DNA of 64,000 nucleotides from Artemisia argyi (taxonomy: Eukaryota; Streptophyta; Magnoliopsida; Asterales; Asteraceae). Every line of letters begins with the position of its first letter. Position 1 is the first letter of the stretch. Location: contig CM060709.1 in the NCBI GenBank assembly GCA_030686995.1, positions 125,952,373 through 126,016,372 on the forward strand, written 5' to 3'. The notes below the pieces were generated by a model. That model was not told where the DNA came from. It made no database searches and worked only from the letters and a program-made list of their open reading frames with translations. Below are positions 11,264-21,776 of this stretch, one piece after another. Made by a program: the position numbers and the translations under genes.

Positions 11264-12496
11264 GTGTCTTTGTTTGTAAGAACCTTTCCATTGACTATTC
11301 CGTTAGCCATTATGGAGAACGCGAATCCACCATACTACCAACCACGAAATTCACCCACTCCAAATGACATCTTGATGTTTAAACAACATGAGGATGAACC
11401 TATCTATGATGCATGGGCACGTTTTAAATATTTACTTCGAGAAGTCCCTCATCATAATTTCGATCTGTGGTCCCAAATTGAAATATTTTATCATCGTGTC
11501 GACCACTATACCAAAATGGACATTGACCATACCGCAGATGGGGACCTTTGGGGATTAAGTGCTGATGAAGCATGGGAAGCCATAGAGAATTGTGCCATAC
11601 TCGCCAAAAAAATGGACAACCCAACAAATGTTGTTACGGATCAATTGATAGCAAGTTTGAGGGAACAAGCAAGAAGTTTGATTGGGGATAAAACTATTGA
11701 TGAGATAACTGGGCACATGGGGTGGTTTGATTTCACCATAATACAAGCTGAGCACATTGGTAATCTTGATAAGATGGATGATAAAGTAGAAAATCTAAGC
11801 CCATCAAGTACCCCACAAGTCCTACCATCATTTGAGGCATACACACCGCCCTTGACTTACCCGGAAAAAGTAGAGGAGACTATAGGAACCCCAATTGAGG
11901 TAGAACCCTTGGACCAAGCACCACTAGAGGATATAGGTTTGAATACCTGTAATGATAACCTAACTCTTAGTCCTAAGGAAGTTCTTAGTTTTGATGAACC
12001 GGAGCCTCAACCAAAACCGTTACCTAATCTTCCATCCTTGGATGAAAATTTAGGAATTGAAATAGGTTCCGATCCACCCATCAAATCATATAGTCCGGGT
12101 AGTCTTAGGATAAAGGTAGTAGACTCTAAGCCTTGTAGAGAGGAAGCCAATATAGGAGTGGAAAATGACCTTACATGCTTACATCACCCATTTATGATTG
12201 ATCACAAGAAACATTATGGGTTTAAACCGGGTTTATTAGGTCAAGATGGATTCCCAACTAGGAGTCTCTTGAAGTTGATAGAAAATGATCCCTTTCTAGG
12301 AGAAAATCTTAATCCACCTATTAACCCGATTGAATTTGTTAAGGTTATGATGATAGGAGCACACCCCTTTGAGCATATAATTCATCCACCACTCTTACCT
12401 CACGTGGAATATTTTCACCCTAAGGGTGTGTATCGCTACTTTCACCCACACTTAATCCTAAGTGTAGGGAAAACCTCCCTTATTTCCGTTAAATAA
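11264..12496 (+). CDS. GAG-like protein of the GAG-only element G (410 aa)
   Basis: The only substantial open frame in G. Residues about 40-110 resemble the second half of an Athila-type retrotransposon gag domain: the pattern EPIYDAWARFKYLLREVPHH, then an IEIFYHRV-like stretch and ADEAWEAIENCA. It aligns by eye with EESLFEAWERYKLAIDKCPNH and TPEECYDLIENM in E's gag. The N-terminal half of the domain and a CCHC zinc knuckle are absent. The remainder is acidic and proline-rich, ending in HP-rich motifs. A second Met at 11312 (MENANPPYY) is an equally likely start. It would form or join virus-like particles in the cytoplasm. There is no protease, RT, RNase H or integrase, so other Athila elements would have to mobilise G. 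The frame has no stop over 410 codons, unlike the broken genes around it. Confidence 0.75.
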   Translation: MSLFVRTFPLTIPLAIMENANPPYYQPRNSPTPNDILMFKQHEDEPIYDAWARFKYLLREVPHHNFDLWSQIEIFYHRVDHYTKMDIDHTADGDLWGLSADEAWEAIENCAILAKKMDNPTNVVTDQLIASLREQARSLIGDKTIDEITGHMGWFDFTIIQAEHIGNLDKMDDKVENLSPSSTPQVLPSFEAYTPPLTYPEKVEETIGTPIEVEPLDQAPLEDIGLNTCNDNLTLSPKEVLSFDEPEPQPKPLPNLPSLDENLGIEIGSDPPIKSYSPGSLRIKVVDSKPCREEANIGVENDLTCLHHPFMIDHKKHYGFKPGLLGQDGFPTRSLLKLIENDPFLGENLNPPINPIEFVKVMMIGAHPFEHIIHPPLLPHVEYFHPKGVYRYFHPHLILSVGKTSLISVK

Positions 12497-12555
12497 GGGT
12501 AGAGTCAGGCTCGTGACTCGAACAAAAACAAGCGCTTCTTGGGAGGCAACCCATG
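12497..12555 (+). other. Two-hairpin module after the gag stop of G
   Basis: Five bases after the TAA, GAGTC (12502-12506) pairs with GACTC (12515-12519) across an 8-base loop. Twenty bases on, TGGG (12540-12543) pairs with CCCA (12550-12553) around AGGCAA, within CTTGGGAGGCAACCCATG. Element E has the same order of hairpins after its pol stop. Role unknown; an RNA signal (packaging, stability or 3' processing) is inferred. Confidence 0.5.
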
Positions 12556-14336
12556 TTTTGTGTGTTTTTATTTGTTTGTTTGTTTGTTTGATTTTATTTA
12601 TTTCTGTATGCATGTTTTATTTTTATTGTTTGTGGCTCATGTTTCAAAGTAAATTGTCAAAATGCTTTATTTTGTTTTTAACTTCGTCTTAATTGCATAT
12701 AAATGTATTTTGCAAAAGATAAGTGTAAGAGGGATCCAAATTTGTTTATAAGAATGAAATTGAGCATGAACCACAACAATATTAAATGGACATGTGTATT
12801 AGTATTTGTTAGAGTCAAATGCTTGTATTGAGTCATAATGAAGTTTTGCAGGATTTTCCATGAAGTAGGACCAAGTTTTTCCAGAAATTTTCCAGAAACT
12901 TAACATAAGAATTTCTGCAGGTCAATTCTGACGGCGTCAGGAGTTTACTCTTGATGGCATCTGGTGTAAAAATCTGGAAATTTTACCGGTTTTGTTTTTC
13001 TAATGGAGTCTTATGGTGTTTGTGAATTATTAAGTTTTATAATCTCCAGGAGATCTGCAAACTTCATTCCACAAGCATTATATCTTATTTTGTTTTCTAG
13101 GATTTAGTAGCTTATATAGGATGCCGCCGATTTTACGCGAGGTTGTCTTGTCTATTTTGTCAGGTTTTACAGGTTATGTACGACAAGAAGATAATTTATA
13201 TTCTGGAAAGGAAGCTTTGATTGTTCATTTTCTTGGAGGAAGATTTAACCTGGCCACCTAATTATCCATACCGAGCGAATCAGGGGAGTATTTGATTTCA
13301 TTCTCTTTACTTTTTCATTTTTACATTCTTTACTTGAACATTGGGGACAATGTTCATCTTAAGTGTAAGGGGAAGGTAAAAAGATGATACCTTACATATG
13401 CACTTTCGCTTGAGTTTGTTTTGTTTAATGGTAGATGTGTAATAAAACTATGAGAAATACTTGTTAGTGCAATTTTAGCGCCAAATTTAAAATTTTTTAC
13501 AACATTTAGGAGTGAAACTTTAGCCATAGCAAGCGTCTCATGGATAGGAGATTGTATGACTAGCACATAACCGTATATTCATAAAAATTTTCCACCCAAA
13601 TATGTGAGGTTCGCCTTTAGATTTGATAGGAAAAGCATTTACTATTAGTGCTTATGAGTGTACCGGTAGCATTTAGATTCTAGAACTTGCGTTAGTGATG
13701 CATCCCGAGACTACTAGTGAGACTACATTCGTGTGGTAGGATTTACTACATGATAAGAGGCATTAGGATCACCCTTGTGTTAGACCCGTATCATAATTAC
13801 TTGACCATTTAAGTCATATTACTTGGCTAGTTAAGTCAACTAATTTTTCCCACACCCTTAGCGTTGTACTAATTTTTAGTACACGAAACCCCTAGTACAC
13901 CCTTCCGAGCCTATCTTTTTGTTTCTAACTTTAAGTATTTTACTTAAAGAACGAATTTGTTACACCCACTTAAATGTACACCCAAATCGCCTTAGCCTTC
14001 CGTGTATGCGCTTATTTTTAGTGCATTATTGTTATTTGTTAAACCCTAAGTTAACTTTCTAATTGATTACATGGTTGCTAAGTCGAGTCATATCCTTGTA
14101 CATATTGTTTTGGGACGATTGGGACTCATGGGTAAGTACTTATTTTATGGAGTAATGGGGAAGAACATCATTTATTACCCCCATATGTACGTTAATCTTA
14201 AAAGTGCTCCAAGTGTTTTGATTATCTTAATTCGAGTCATTAGATTAGTTTAATGTAAAGTATGTAAAGATTCAAGTGTAAGGGAAATGTTCATTCCCTA
14301 TGATGTATTATTTTGGATGGTAGGGTAAGAGTGTAT

Positions 14337-14382
<46 letters not shown>

Positions 14383-14959
14383 AGAAAAAGAAAAAAAAAT
14401 AGAAAAAGGAAAAAGAGAAAAAACATACGGACTACCATCCCGTTTCATTCTATGTTTATTTTATGTTTTTGTTATTTTTCATTTATTAGCTTAAGTCGAG
14501 TCTAGTCTTGGCTTAGCAACGCCATCTTGTACATGTAATTGACTAAGATTGTTAACTCGCCACCAGTAAAACTTCCTTTATCCAACAAAACCGTGTATTT
14601 CATATCCCTACACCTAACGTTACAATCCTTTAAAAGACCTCTTTGATAGTTTATCCTAGGTGCTTACGCCATGTGGTGGAGGTTTGATCCTTTCCCAAGC
14701 CTATGGTAATCTATTTTTCTATGACAGGTAGTGAGAGATATCTTCCGTTTCCATATTGTAATTTACACTTTATTACACCCGAGAGATGTGAGTATCTAAA
14801 CAATATTTGTGAGGTGCTAGTGTATGACCTCCGTGCTTGTCTATTGGTCTTTAGTGGAACGATTATTTGTTGTAATTACTTTTATATTAGTGTTAAATGA
14901 CCCCTAACTTGTCTTTTGAGTAGAATAAAAGCGCATTTGCTTGAGGACAAGCAAATCTC
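12556..14959 (+). mobile_element. Element G, non-coding 3' internal region
   Basis: 2.4 kb with no credible gene. It holds a TTTG microsatellite near 12570-12595, three PPT-like strings (AAGTGTAAG at about 12722, 13368 and 14272) and a 39-base A run at 14341-14379 followed by A-rich sequence. One stray TGACGGCGTCAGGAG occurs near 12932. Confidence 0.65.
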
Positions 14960-14974
14960 AAGTGTAAGGGTATA
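14960..14974 (+). promoter_or_regulatory. Polypurine tract of G
   Basis: AAGTGTAAGGGTATA directly before the 3' LTR start (TGATGAG at 14975), after TTGAGGACAAGCAAATC. This matches the usual Athila/Tat layout, where a GAGGACAA string precedes an AAGTGTGGGG-type tract. Confidence 0.6.
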
Positions 14975-16379
14975 TGATGAGACGAAAAATGATCCGTTTT
15001 TAGGGGGTCATTTAAGCCCGAATCCGAATTTATTTGATCAAATATTGCCCTAAATCGTTCCTTTTGTGATTTTAGGTACTTTGGGAGAGAAATCTGGAAA
15101 AGGAAGCAATTCGGACGTTTTTGGAGCATAAAAGTGAAGAAAACGCCAAAGTCTAAATTTTCCATGCTGGGAACAGTAGGTGACGGCGTCAAGAGCAATT
15201 CTTTGACGGCGTCAAGAGTAGAAGTCCATGACGACCCAGTACAGATTTGACGGCGTCACGAAGGAAGGGCGTCAAGAGTAATAAGTCATGACGGCCTGGA
15301 AATGAATAAGTCTTGACGGCGTCAAATGTAGATCAAGGCAGTCCGAGAAGAGTTTTGGCGGCGAGGTGACGGCGTCACAAGTTTATTCTTGACGCCGTCA
15401 GACCTATTTTTCTATATATAGTTTTCTAATTTTCACATTAAAAAGAGAGAAGTTTTGGAGAAACCCTAAGTACGATTTTGGTGTAACTTTACAGGTTTTT
15501 CAAGGGTTCCAAACCCTTGATACCTTGCATGTTTAATCAAGATAAGTGTTCCTTTAATTCAATCAATATGTCTATGTGTTGGTTGTCTATATCTTGTTCT
15601 TATCTTAATTCTATCATGCTAGGCTAGATCTATCTTGTGTTTGCTTAGATCTAATGAAACCTAGATGTTAATTATGTGTTGATTACTTGTTTATTCTTGT
15701 CTTGGATGACTGATTTATATGTTAGGCTTAAGAAAACTGGCAGATCTCCATTTGGTAACATGCTTGAACGTCTTAAGAAACATGAACCGAGGCGCACTAG
15801 GTCTTTATTGGTTGTATTTAATGCATGAGCCACTGTTTATAATCCCTATAGTTGTGCTGGGCATGGTGTAGGAGGAGATAAGAGCTCATAGAATTGGGGA
15901 GTTATGTGTGCCACCCCATAAATGGTATTAAGGAATACGATCCGTCGTCCATGCAATTATAACAAGTAATTAACGTGTAAAAGATGTCTAGGGAGTAGTG
16001 AAATCTAAGTAAACACATTTTCTCCAATTACTGCTCACAACTTTAGTATAATTTAGTTTAATTTCATTTTTAGTATTTTATTTTGACTGCATCTTAGTAT
16101 TGGGTTAGTTGATTAGCAACTAATTCCACCCAACTCCTTCAAACCCGAGATATTTACTTGCTTTCTAAAAAATATAAAAATACAAAAATAATCATCCCTC
16201 ACCTTTAGAACTAGTATTTAGGCTTTCTAATCCTAGCGACACTATTCCTAAGCTGAACGATCAATCCTCCGGTACTTGTCACTATACTATACTACAACGA
16301 TCAGGTACACTGCCTGGTGGGGGTTGTAAGCTTCTCGAGATCCCTCGAGAGGTAAAGCCTGTTGCGATTCCCACGCATA
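14975..16379 (+). mobile_element. Element G, 3' LTR (1405 bp)
   Basis: Near-identical to 9700-11129. It lacks one TTCTTTGACGGCGTCA unit and ends CCCACGCATA (CATCA in the 5' copy). A's LTR resumes at 16380 with ATATAAAAGGTAAAAATGG, matching 25612. Confidence 0.92.
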
Positions 16380-17691
16380 AATATAAAAGGTAAAAATGGA
16401 CTATTTTCATAAAATATAAAAACCTATATAAGTTAGAAGCATAACACAATACTAGGGAGCTTCATGCGAGGAGTACTATGTGGATATTTCATTTTGACGA
16501 GTTTGTTGGGTTTACGAATTAAAGTGCTCTGACTCCTCGAACGATTATTGCATATACTTCTGAGATATGATGGCCTGAACGGTTTTCTGTTATAACTAAA
16601 CCCTAATAACAACATAACTCATTAATAGGGAACTTTGTGTGAGGAGTATTAACTTCTGAATTATGATGGCCCGAACGGTATTATGCTGATCACATAATAA
16701 AATAGTAGGGAGCTTCATGTGAGGAGTCATATACTTCTGAATTACAATGGCCCGAACAGTGTTATGTTATATATAAAAACCTAAATACTAATTAGTTAAG
16801 AAAACCTAGACTAAGACTTGTACCCCAGGATACGTGAGTAAGTTGTCTAAACCCCTACTTAAACTAGCTAGAGACTCAGGTGAGTTTTCATAGCCTCACA
16901 CCCTTTTAAATGCTTTTTAAATGTTTTACAAACCCTGTGAGGGGGATACATGCTTTAAAACCAAATACAAGTCTTTGCTCTGGTTATTGCACGAGTAAAC
17001 TAACATCCATCATTGCACAACCCAAAATTCATGAATCTAATCGTTTGGAAGGTTTTATCCAAACGAACGCGAATATAGTTTATAGATCTATTGGAATTTG
17101 ACAACTCCCGTTGGTATTAACACCCCACTAGGTGGTACCAATAAGTACTATATTTGAACCCACTGAAGGTTTAACTTTGGCAAGTTATCCTTCCCATCCC
17201 TTCATGGTTAGGTCTGCAGACCCCATGACCCAGATCGTTAACGTGTGGTTCATGAGCTTAGTGCAATATTCCTTATTTCTAAAACTAACCCTTTTCCACA
17301 CATAGAGTTTAAGCTGAACTTTGTGGAACTTGTATTTACTCTTTACTTTTTAAGCCTATGGCTCTCACTCAACATACGTGTTAACTTTTAAGCATGTTAT
17401 CTTAGGTAATTAGGCACTATAGGAACCCTGGAACGGAGAACCACTGGACATAAGGATGTCCAGAATAGTTATCATTCATCAATTTTGTGTCATAAAACGT
17501 ATCTTAGGGACCTCTCTTTTGGTAAAAGTATATCTTTTACTGTAAAAACTCTGATGAATAAATAAATGATAACAACCTTTTTCAAAAAACGTCTCTTTTC
17601 GAGTCGTTTTCTATTATCTTGTCTTTGTTTCCATGAGTAATGCCCCAAACACTTTATCCGCTGCGATCAGTGCCAAAAATGGGGTGTTATA
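16380..17691 (+). mobile_element. Element A, 5' LTR, second visible piece
   Basis: Parallel to about 25612-26914 of the 3' LTR and ending GGGGTGTTATA (GGGGGTGTTACA in the 3' LTR). It contains a degenerate array of about four units at 16440-16780, each with GGGAGCTTCATG, GAGGAGTA, TTCTGA and GATGGCCCGAACGGT. The same array recurs in the LTRs of B and C. Confidence 0.88.
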
Positions 17692-17693
17692 GA

Positions 17694-17707
17694 TTGACAT
17701 CAGAGCC
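17694..17707 (+). promoter_or_regulatory. Primer binding site of A
   Basis: TTGACATCAGAGCC, a mutated form of the TGGTATCAGAGC initiator-Met complement, lying two bases after the LTR. Confidence 0.65.
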
Positions 17708-17778
17708 TTGGTTATAGAAAACAAAAGGATTTTCCTAAAACTATAACCACTTTTTCAAAAAGGGTCCTCCGTGCCAGA

Positions 17779-18060
17779 AGAATCCCCAGCTACCTCTAGG
17801 TTAGAATCCCCAACTGCCTTTAGCTTAGAATCCCTAATTGCCTTTAGATTAGAATCCCTAATTGCCTTTAGGTTAGAATCCACAACTGCCTTTAGTTTAG
17901 AATCCCCAACTGCCTTTAGGTTAGAATCCCTAACTTGCCCTTAGACTAACTTACCTTTAGATTAGAACCCCCAAATTGCCTTTAGGATTAGATATCTCAC
18001 TATTGCTCTTAGGATAGAATCCCCACTATTAGAATTGCCTTTAGAATGCTTATTTAGGTT
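17779..18060 (+). repeat. 24-bp minisatellite downstream of the PBS in A
   Basis: About nine to ten units of AGAATCCCCAACTGCCTTTAGG type, increasingly degenerate to the right. Element C has the reverse-complement version in the equivalent place (48060-48320), and B has a different short repeat there. Confidence 0.85.
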
Positions 18061-18101
18061 AGAATTGTTCTAAGATATTCCTTCGGGAATTACAGTTAGA
18101 T

Positions 18102-18815
18102 ATGTCATCCTTTAACAATCCTATCATCGTGTTGGATACCGATGAGATGGATTCTTCATCCGATGGTGATGAGTATGCTCCGGCTACTCCTACTCACTCA
18201 TCTACTGGTTCTAATTCTCCGGAAGAATTAGCCCAGAATATCTTAACTAACTTCGGATTAGAACTTTCCTCGAATGACCCCTATATGCAAGCATATAATT
18301 GGTATATGCAAGCATATGGTGGAAACATTCCCACTGTACCTACTATAACCCCTACCCCACCTAAACCCCACTATACTAGTCAAGATCATCATGTTCCCAA
18401 AATAGATTCACCTCCCCTTAGAAAAATACGTTTTATACCACCATCACCTCCCCCTAGGTTCCATATAGGTAGTAGTTTGTATAAAACACCTTTAGAAAGG
18501 CATGATGAACAAATAGATGAAATACTTAGTCATCTAGATAAACTTTCTTTAGAAAGAATGGAAGAAGTAGAAATTTGGATTAGGGAATTAGGAATTGGTA
18601 GAAATAGGTTAGAAAATGAACTAGAGAAAACTCGTAATCAAGTCTTTAGGTTACAAATGAAGTATGAAGGACACTCTGACGAAGTAAGCACCACACATGT
18701 TAGACTTTCCACTATCGAAATGATTATCGAGGATCTTAGGGATAATCATAGATCTGACATAGACGAACTCTTGGAGGCCATTCAAGATCTCAAGAGTAAC
18801 CTAGAGCAAAAATAA
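18102..18815 (+). CDS. Leader ORF upstream of gag in A (237 aa)
   Basis: An intact frame between the PBS and gag. The first ~45 residues are Ser/Asp/Glu-rich (start MSSFNNPIIVLDTDE). A short duplicated MQAY motif and a proline-rich stretch follow, and from about residue 130 to the end the protein is charged and heptad-like, consistent with a coiled coil. No catalytic motif is seen. Similar acidic/Pro-rich leader proteins precede gag in some chromoviruses of composites, as I remember them. The start of the same protein is recognisable in C (47833-48033, minus strand), so it belongs to the family. Function unknown; a structural role beside gag is a guess. It stays open while the downstream gag-pol is broken. 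Confidence 0.65.
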   Translation: MSSFNNPIIVLDTDEMDSSSDGDEYAPATPTHSSTGSNSPEELAQNILTNFGLELSSNDPYMQAYNWYMQAYGGNIPTVPTITPTPPKPHYTSQDHHVPKIDSPPLRKIRFIPPSPPPRFHIGSSLYKTPLERHDEQIDEILSHLDKLSLERMEEVEIWIRELGIGRNRLENELEKTRNQVFRLQMKYEGHSDEVSTTHVRLSTIEMIIEDLRDNHRSDIDELLEAIQDLKSNLEQK

Positions 18816-18900
18816 GGTTATAGGGTTAGATAACATAAGTAGATAACTTAGTTAAACGGGTACTTGCTAGGTTTTTATTAAAAAAAATAAAATAAAAAAT

Positions 18901-18903
<3 letters not shown>

Positions 18904-18996
<93 letters not shown>
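18904..18996. repeat. (AT)n microsatellite, about 93 bp
   Basis: Uninterrupted TA dinucleotides between the leader ORF and gag. The surrounding 18816-19299 shows no gene. Confidence 0.95.
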
Positions 18997-18998
<2 letters not shown>

Positions 18999-19299
18999 TT
19001 AAACTCGTATCCCGTATTAGGATTCCCCAATTGCCTTAGAACACACTAGATTGCCTTAGGAACTTAAAAACTAAAACGACTAGGAAAAATTAAAACAAGT
19101 AGACATACCTAGGACTAGTAAAAACTTAGGATCACTTAGAATCACTATGCCTTTAGACGGAGGGGGAAACTATTTTCGATGAACCACAACGATTCTTGCT
19201 AGGAACTTGTTCTTTTTAAACCCATCCGGTATCAGAAGGGTGCTTTCAGCACTTAAAATATAAACTATAACAAAAATTTTACCATGTCTTACCTTTAGA

Positions 19300-20371
19300 A
19301 TGGCACGTAAAAGAACTACTCCACCTGTCACTCCTACTACTCCCGCTATGACTCAAGAAGATATCCAGCGACTAGTGACTGACAGTGTAACTGCAGCACT
19401 AGGAGCTATGGATGCAAATATGGCTAGAAACCCTGAAATCCCTGTAGTGAAGAAGAGTAACTACAAGGAATTTATAAACTGTCAGCCCTTCAATTTCAAG
19501 GGGACAGAAGGGGCCATAGGGTTAATTCAATGGTTTGAGAGATGTGAATCGGTGTTTTCTCGAAGTAATTGTACAGAGGATTGTAGGGTTAAGTTTGCAA
19601 CGGGAACGCTTACTAAGGAAGTGTTATCTTGGTGGAACTCATATGCCCAACCAATAGGAATAGAAGAGGCATATAAATTATCTTGGGTTGAATTTACGAA
19701 ACTTATGATTAAGAAATACTGCCCTCGGACAGAAGTCAAGAAAATGGAGGATGAATTTTATAACTTGACTGTGAAGGGGAACGATGTTAAAACTTATATT
19801 AGGAGATTTCAAGAGTTGGCTACTTTTGTGGCCTACAATGGTACCAACTATTGAAAAGACGATAGAAGTTTTCATCGGAGGTTTGCCCCGGAGTATCGAA
19901 GGGAATGTTACAGCCTTTAAACCTCAAACGTTAGAGGAGGCCATTAATATAACCTTAAGGTTAATGGACCAACTAACAAAGCACAACCATGTGCCAGTGC
20001 CCTATGATAATAAGTGAAAGTTCCATGATGGGAGAGCTTTCGGTAGTAACCGTAATAACGCCGGAGGTAATCATACAAATCCCTATCCTCAACCAAGGCA
20101 AGATAATGCAGGAGCTTATGCCACCACTTTAAATGAGAAAAGTGGGTATGCTGGAAGTGCCCCTCTGTATAGGAGATGCATTTGGCATCACACAGGGCCT
20201 TGTGTCATTAAATGTAACATATGCAATAAGGTGGGCCATTACCCAAAGGATTGCAAGAACAAAAGACCAGTTGCTGGAGGAAATCCACCACCAGCAACAA
20301 TCATTTGTCATACTTGCAGGGAAAAGGGTCATTACATGAATGAATGCCCAAAGAGGAATATTGATGGTGCC
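19300..20371 (+). pseudogene. gag of element A (frameshifted, two stops)
   Basis: Starts MARKRTTPP. From about residue 60 it has the retrotransposon gag domain (QPFNFKGTEGAIGLIQWFER, then SWWNSYAQ and the YCPRTEVKKMEDEFYNL block). A frameshift near 19820-19835 moves the frame, which then runs 19784-20017 (VPTIEKTIEVFIGGLP) to a TGA. Reading on, two CCHC zinc knuckles follow: CNICNKVGHYPKDC near 20215 and CHTCREKGHYMNEC near 20308. A second stop (TAG) occurs near 20372, before the protease. The intact protein would coat RNA in cytoplasmic particles; this copy cannot. Confidence 0.85.
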
Positions 20372-20386
20372 TAGGGTAGAGCATAC

Positions 20387-20902
20387 ATGTTGAGGGATAG
20401 GAATGATCCACAAGATCCCAGCGTAGTCACGGGTAAGTTTCTTTTAAATCATCATTTAGTTAAAATATTATTTGATTCTGGAGCAGATAGAAGTTTCGTA
20501 TCTATACCCTTAGCCTCTAGACTTAGGATAAAACCCATAGCTTTAGATAATTATTATGATATAGAAATGGCCGACGGAAACTTAGTTAGTACTAACACGC
20601 TCATTAAGGGTTGTACCCTAACATTACTTAACCACCACTTTGAGATCGATCTCATACCTATTAGGCTCGGTAGTTTTGACATTGTTGTGGGAATGGATTG
20701 GTTGTCCAAGAATCAAGCAAAGATTCTTTGTGACGAGAAAATCATCCATGTACCTATCAATGGTGAGACTTTAACTATCCGAGGAGATCAAAGTAGAACT
20801 AGACTTAACTTCATTTCATGTATCAAAGCAAAACGATGCATGTCACGAGGTTGTCAAGTTTTTGTGGTTCAAATAACGGAGACTAAGCCAGACGAAAAAT
20901 GA
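20387..20902 (+). CDS. Protease domain of A pol (171-aa open segment)
   Basis: An aspartic protease fold with active site [10 protein letters not shown] at about residues 31-40 and the late [14 protein letters not shown] motif at about 102-115, as in Ty3/Gypsy pol. It lies in the same frame as the zinc knuckles, separated by one TAG, so it was once part of one polyprotein. The Met is internal, not a true start. The segment ends at a TGA (about 20900) just before the [17 protein letters not shown] linker that leads into RT. Confidence 0.85.
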   Translation: MLRDRNDPQDPSVVTGKFLLNHHLVKILFDSGADRSFVSIPLASRLRIKPIALDNYYDIEMADGNLVSTNTLIKGCTLTLLNHHFEIDLIPIRLGSFDIVVGMDWLSKNQAKILCDEKIIHVPINGETLTIRGDQSRTRLNFISCIKAKRCMSRGCQVFVVQITETKPDEK

Positions 20903-20905
20903 CTG

Positions 20906-21761
20906 GAGGAGATCCCTGTAGTCAGGGAATACCCAAAAGTTTTTCCTAAGGACTTACCTGGCTTACCTCCGATTCGTCAAATTGAATTTCAAATCGACTT
21001 AATTCCCGGAGCAACACCTATAGCCCAAGCCCCCTATAGGTTAGCCCCTTCAGAGATGAAGGAACTCTCTGAACAACTCCAGGAATTAACCGATCGAGGT
21101 TTTATACGTCCAAGTACATCACCCTGGGAGCTCCTGTCTTCTTTGTAGAGAAGAAAGACAGATCTATGAGGATGTGTATCGACTATCGTGGATTAAACAA
21201 ACTTACTATAAAAAATCGACACCCATTACCCCGGATTGATCACCTATTTGATCAACTACAAGGTTCGAGCGTATACCCAAAAATTGACTTACGATTAGGC
21301 TATCATCAACTGAGAGTGAGGGAAGAAGATATCCCTAAGACCACTTTCAAAACGAGATATGGGCACTATGAATTTCAAGTTATGCCATTTGGCTTGAAAA
21401 ACGCACCAGCGGTTTCATGGATCTCATGAATCGGGTGTGTAAACCATACTTGGATAAATTTGATATAGTGTTCATAGATGATATCCTTATCTATTTATGT
21501 AATGAGGAAGAGCACGCTAAACACTTGAGAATAATCCTAGAACTGCTTAAGACGGAGAAACTTTATGTAAAGTTCTCTAAGTGTGAATTTTGGATTAGTG
21601 TTGTGCAATTTCTCGGACACATGATAGATAAACAAGGACTTCGTGTCGATCCAAAAAAAATCAAAGCCGTTAAGGATTGGTCGCAACCTAAGAATCCTAC
21701 AGATATACGACAATTCTTAGGACTTGCGGGCTACTATCGAAGGTTTATTGAAGGATTTTGA
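20906..21761 (+). pseudogene. Reverse transcriptase of A (two frameshifts)
   Basis: After the linker, RT begins around [16 protein letters not shown]. One base is lost near 21129 (within SPWGAPV), shifting into the 21166-21429 frame with [10 protein letters not shown] and [11 protein letters not shown] second loss near 21411 shifts into 21417-21761, which holds the catalytic FIDDILIY (the usual YVDD written FIDD) and [15 protein letters not shown] at 21759-21761 ends it inside [15 protein letters not shown]. All RT blocks are present in order, so the decay is recent point damage rather than deletion. Confidence 0.88.
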
Positions 21762-21776
21762 AAAATAGCTAAACCG

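Noticed and set aside
18904..18996. AT-rich tract as a centromeric or matrix-attachment signal
   Set aside because: A simple dinucleotide microsatellite. Similar tracts in the B LTRs vary freely in length.
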